From positions 3,277,801 to 3,341,800 of the forward strand of contig CM030931.1 in assembly GCA_018136815.1 (NCBI GenBank): a stretch of 64,000 nucleotides of DNA. Reading direction: 5' to 3'. Made by a program: the position numbers and the translations under genes. Numbering within the stretch: the first letter of the stretch is position 1; each line of letters begins with the position of its first letter. This DNA comes from Isochrysis galbana. Lineage: Eukaryota > Haptophyta > Isochrysidales > Isochrysidaceae. The notes beneath the pieces were generated by a model that saw only the letters and a list, made by a program, of their open reading frames with translations, had not been told where the DNA came from and ran no database searches. Of this stretch, positions 61,196-64,000 are shown one piece after another.

Positions 61196-61992
61196 TGTCG
61201 CATTCATCCTAGATGATGCGATTTCCAGGCTCTTGTTTCCAGGTCCTTCGCCGTGCGGCCACACGGTGAAGCTCAGGTACATCTAGGTTGGTAGGGTTCG
61301 TCCCTAGCGATCTAGAATTCGAGTTCTTGTTTCGTTCCTTCTAGCCTGTTTGTCAGGTCTAGATTCCAGGTTTCCTCCTTTCGGGTAATCTTGACCCAAA
61401 GGAGCCAGGTCGCCTGTCACTCGCTGCGCGCTTGTCTCAGGCTCTCGAGTTACCTTGTGAAGGCTTGTTTAGCTTCTTGCAAGGCTTGTCGTTTCTTGTT
61501 GGGTTCCGGTTCTTTCTTGGGACCTGCTGACTTTCGTTGTTGTCCAGGCCTGTTCTTCGTAGGTTCTGCTTGGCCTGGTTAGGGTTTCGTTGAATCCCCG
61601 CGTTCGGCGTTTGGCGTTCGTCTTGGCGTTCGGAAATTTCCTCTCACATTCCCTAGGTCCGCTACCCTTGGCTTGTAGGTCCTTGCTTCTTTCTTCTCGG
61701 TCAAGGTGTTTGGCGAGCGAGTCGGTTGCTCTATCCGCTCGAGATTTGAGGTTTAATTTGCCATCTCCCCTTGGAGATCGGTGTAGGTTCGCTTCCTAGG
61801 TGAGGGAATCTTTCCCCTTGATGCAAGCTACATGCAAGCCTTGGCCCCTTTGGTGTTTCTTCCCCTTGGTTGCTACTCAGGGTTGTTCGTTAGAAGCGTC
61901 TAGAAGGTTCACGCTCAACGGCAAGATTTCCTCTGTCGTGAAGACATCTCGTTGCGATCTGTATCCAAAGTGATCGCCGTGGTCGCGCGACA
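61196..61992 (+). mobile_element. Candidate 5' LTR of a second retrotransposon
   Basis: Starts TGTCGCATTCATCC (with a short palindrome) exactly where family R similarity ends, and finishes GGTCGCGCGACA, giving the same TGTCG...CGACA ends as the family at 8602. The distal end of the element is outside the window, so neither TSD nor second LTR can be tested. The LTR end is a guess; the start is better supported. Confidence 0.45.
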
Positions 61993-62392
61993 TGACGCTC
62001 CCCTTCGGACTCTCCGCTACGTGGGGAAGTTACAACGGAGACACGCTCCGGCCGTCGCTGCGGAGTCTCTCTCTCTCTCTCGCTCTCTCTCTCCGTCTCT
62101 CGCGACGTGTTTGAGTTATCGGTGATTTGGGGTCGCGGTTGCTTGATAATTTGCTTTGTTTGGGTGAATGATTCCGGTGTGTTCGTGAGTCGGTGTATCC
62201 TGTTGTTCTCAGCTTCGTTGTCCGTCGTTGTTCGCTGCGTCGCTGCACTCAAGCAGCTTAGGCTCCCTCCCTGAGGGAAGAGTTCTTTGTAGGTCTAACA
62301 ATCTCTTACAACCCATCACACTAGGGCCGCTAGGAGCGCCTCGCCGCCCCACAGCCCTTCGTTCGCCGTTCGTTCCCCGTCCAGACACCCAA

Positions 62393-64000
62393 ATGGGGTT
62401 GCCCGACCCAGTCCAGAATTTCATTCACCCGACTCCCGGTGGGGAGGAGGGCCAAAGCGCCGCGCTAGCCGCCGGTGCTGCTCGCGACGGAGTGGCTCAG
62501 AGCCCTCCGGCTCCGCTCGACTCGACAAGCACGAAATCAAAGCTCACGTCCTCGGCCGCAGAGGAGGAACCCCTCAGGGAACCTTCTCTGCCCGCTGCAG
62601 CTTCTGTTCCCGAGGGGTTCCCGAGTGATCCCACGACCACTGAGGCTGCGCCAATGCCACCCATCACTCCGGCTGCTATCCCCATGATTGGCTCCGACCA
62701 GCTCGTGTCGGATGGCGAGCCTCCGTCCGCTGCCTTCGGCACCCACCGGGTGCAATTACAGTGGGCCATGGTGGAGCATGACCCTCTCCCACATGAGGCC
62801 AACTTCAGTGCCGCTGAGCTGGCCAATGAGGTGGAGGAAGGCCCCCTCCCTCTGATTCAGTTTGACCCACCTCCTCACCTTCGAGATGATGAGTCTGAGG
62901 TCGGTGAAGGGGAGGGGATCAGCTTCCGAAGCCCCGCCTACCGGGACTATGCCCCGCCGTCATCAAAAGGGGTCCTTGATCAAGAGATCACCCCGATCGA
63001 GACGGCCGCGGCGCGTCAGGATGCGGAAATGGCAAGGCTTCAAGCGCAGACCAACACCCTAAAAGGGGCTGTGGAGCGCCTGCAGTCATCCCTTGCCGCG
63101 GCAGAGGCGAGGGAGGGGCTTCTCCGGGATCAAGTTGAAGCAGGGTTCAAAGCCCTGACTCAGCTACTCCAAGCCCGCCAAGAGCCCGCTTCAAGTCCGT
63201 CCATGGATCGGACCGAGGCGGCTGCGGATTCTGCTAGGCCGGTTCAGAGGGAACCACCCATGGGCGAGCCTCCTGCTCTAGACCCAAAGGGCCACGCCTC
63301 TCCGGCTTCTAGGGTTCCACGGTCGGCGTACCCGACCTCCAAATCGGAACCCCGCCGCCAGGATCAGAGCCTTTACCGGGGCCCGACCCCGATGGTGCCG
63401 TTCCGCCACCCTCGCGACCCCTGCCTTGCGGTGGGGATGGATGAGCGAGAGGCAGTTGTAAGCGAGTGGAAAAATCTCCTCGCCCTGCCCTCACGCGATC
63501 TGGCCGCCCTTTACCGCGACTCCGACGAGCATGAGCTCATCCACACCATTTTGAAGAGCAACCTCTCCCTGGCGGGCAACGTTTGGCATTGCCGAATTTT
63601 CATGGAGGAGGACCACTTGCTCAAATGGGTGCGTAGCCGCTTCTCAGCCGAGCAAACCCTTCACCATCAGGTCAGGATGGGCAAAGAGCTTTCGGAGCTC
63701 CGCTTCCCAAAGGCCCTCGCCTCCGATAACGTTCAAACCGCGGCGACAGCCTGGAATGAATTTCGGCTAACTCTCATCAAGCCGTTGGAGCGGGCACTAG
63801 CGCTCGGCTGCGATCATCGCGAAATATTTACCTCCCTCCTCGCGGCAGCCGGAGCCAATTCCAGCGGCAATTCCCGCATCTTCGCCTTCCTCCTCGATCT
63901 AGTGGAGGACCGCGCCCTCGCTCTCAATCCTGTCCTCGCTGCTGACGTCCTTCTTCGCAAATGCGACGGGACCTTCGCAAACGGGGCCGATGGTTTCGCG
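62393..64000 (+). CDS. Gag-like polyprotein start of the second retrotransposon (open at window end)
   Basis: From the ATG at 62393 the frame is open for 536 codons to the last base. It starts MGLPDPVQNFIHPTPGGEEG, followed by a Pro/Ser-rich N-terminus. A coiled coil spans about residues 200-260 (AARQDAEMARLQAQTNTLKG, AVERLQSSLAAAEAREGLLR). A globular region from about 345 on (EWKNLLALPSRDLAALYRDS...ELIHTILKSNLSLAGNVWH...NEFRLTLIKPLERALALGC) fits a capsid-like helical domain. The layout parallels the shorter gag-like ORF at 9120. Reverse transcriptase would lie beyond the window. Gag identity is inferred. Confidence 0.6.
   Translation, partial: MGLPDPVQNFIHPTPGGEEGQSAALAAGAARDGVAQSPPAPLDSTSTKSKLTSSAAEEEPLREPSLPAAASVPEGFPSDPTTTEAAPMPPITPAAIPMIGSDQLVSDGEPPSAAFGTHRVQLQWAMVEHDPLPHEANFSAAELANEVEEGPLPLIQFDPPPHLRDDESEVGEGEGISFRSPAYRDYAPPSSKGVLDQEITPIETAAARQDAEMARLQAQTNTLKGAVERLQSSLAAAEAREGLLRDQVEAGFKALTQLLQARQEPASSPSMDRTEAAADSARPVQREPPMGEPPALDPKGHASPASRVPRSAYPTSKSEPRRQDQSLYRGPTPMVPFRHPRDPCLAVGMDEREAVVSEWKNLLALPSRDLAALYRDSDEHELIHTILKSNLSLAGNVWHCRIFMEEDHLLKWVRSRFSAEQTLHHQVRMGKELSELRFPKALASDNVQTAATAWNEFRLTLIKPLERALALGCDHREIFTSLLAAAGANSSGNSRIFAFLLDLVEDRALALNPVLAADVLLRKCDGTFANGADGFA

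Overview
The window is nuclear DNA from a GC-rich microbial eukaryote with spliceosomal introns. The best guess is a flagellated alga with a complex plastid, such as a haptophyte; no species marker is present. The clues are 3' splice sites of the form AG|G, frame-forced GC-AG introns, N-terminal signal peptides followed by possible transit regions on a parvulin, an SDR and a TrmH-type methyltransferase, cilium-type proteins (long coiled coil, NEK kinase, ASH domain), long (GA)n tracts and a very dense mobile-element load. A 100-N assembly gap lies at 24773-24872.

Host genes, left to right: secreted or plastid parvulin PPIase (-, cut by the window edge); intronless ZRANB3-like SNF2 helicase with C-terminal HNH nuclease (+); GRIP-domain golgin-like protein (-); 12-exon coiled-coil protein in which all 11 introns are phase 0 (-); small unknown protein (+); three-exon SGNH hydrolase (+); TrmH-family RNA methyltransferase (-); leucine-rich-repeat protein (+); NEK-like kinase (-); small coiled-coil ORF (+); adenosine kinase (+); unknown protein (-); SDR oxidoreductase (-); ankyrin protein (+); acidic low-complexity ORF (-); a Cys-repeat protein broken by a transposon (+); single-repeat MYB protein (+); ASH-domain protein (-); HTTM/gamma-carboxylase-like membrane protein (-). 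They do not form one pathway.

Between and inside these lie several element families whose ends can be fixed from target-site duplications. (1) An LTR retrotransposon family with TGTCG...CGACA ends and 5-bp TSDs, whose gag-like ORF starts inside the LTR: a deleted copy at 8602-10471, a solo LTR at 18883-19529 and one LTR at 32264-32931. (2) A non-LTR-like family with 5'-terminal hairpins, a shared T-rich 3' terminus and 16-19-bp TSDs: short copies at 1833-2588, 11385-12133 and 46723-46990, and a longer copy at 58194-60801 whose only ORF has a post-RT zinc-knuckle region and no reverse transcriptase. (3) A ~660-bp DNA transposon family with covarying terminal palindromes and 4-bp TSDs at 44778-45438 and 58317-58983. 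(4) A 220-bp MITE with a 9-bp TSD at 35453-35672. (5) A second LTR-type element at the right edge (candidate LTR 61196-61992, gag-like ORF from 62393).

The most informative loci are the transposon that breaks the Cys-repeat gene, where removing it with one TSD restores the reading frame; the same family's insertion at 58317, whose empty site is present at about 50834; and the retrotransposon gag ORF that begins inside its own LTR.
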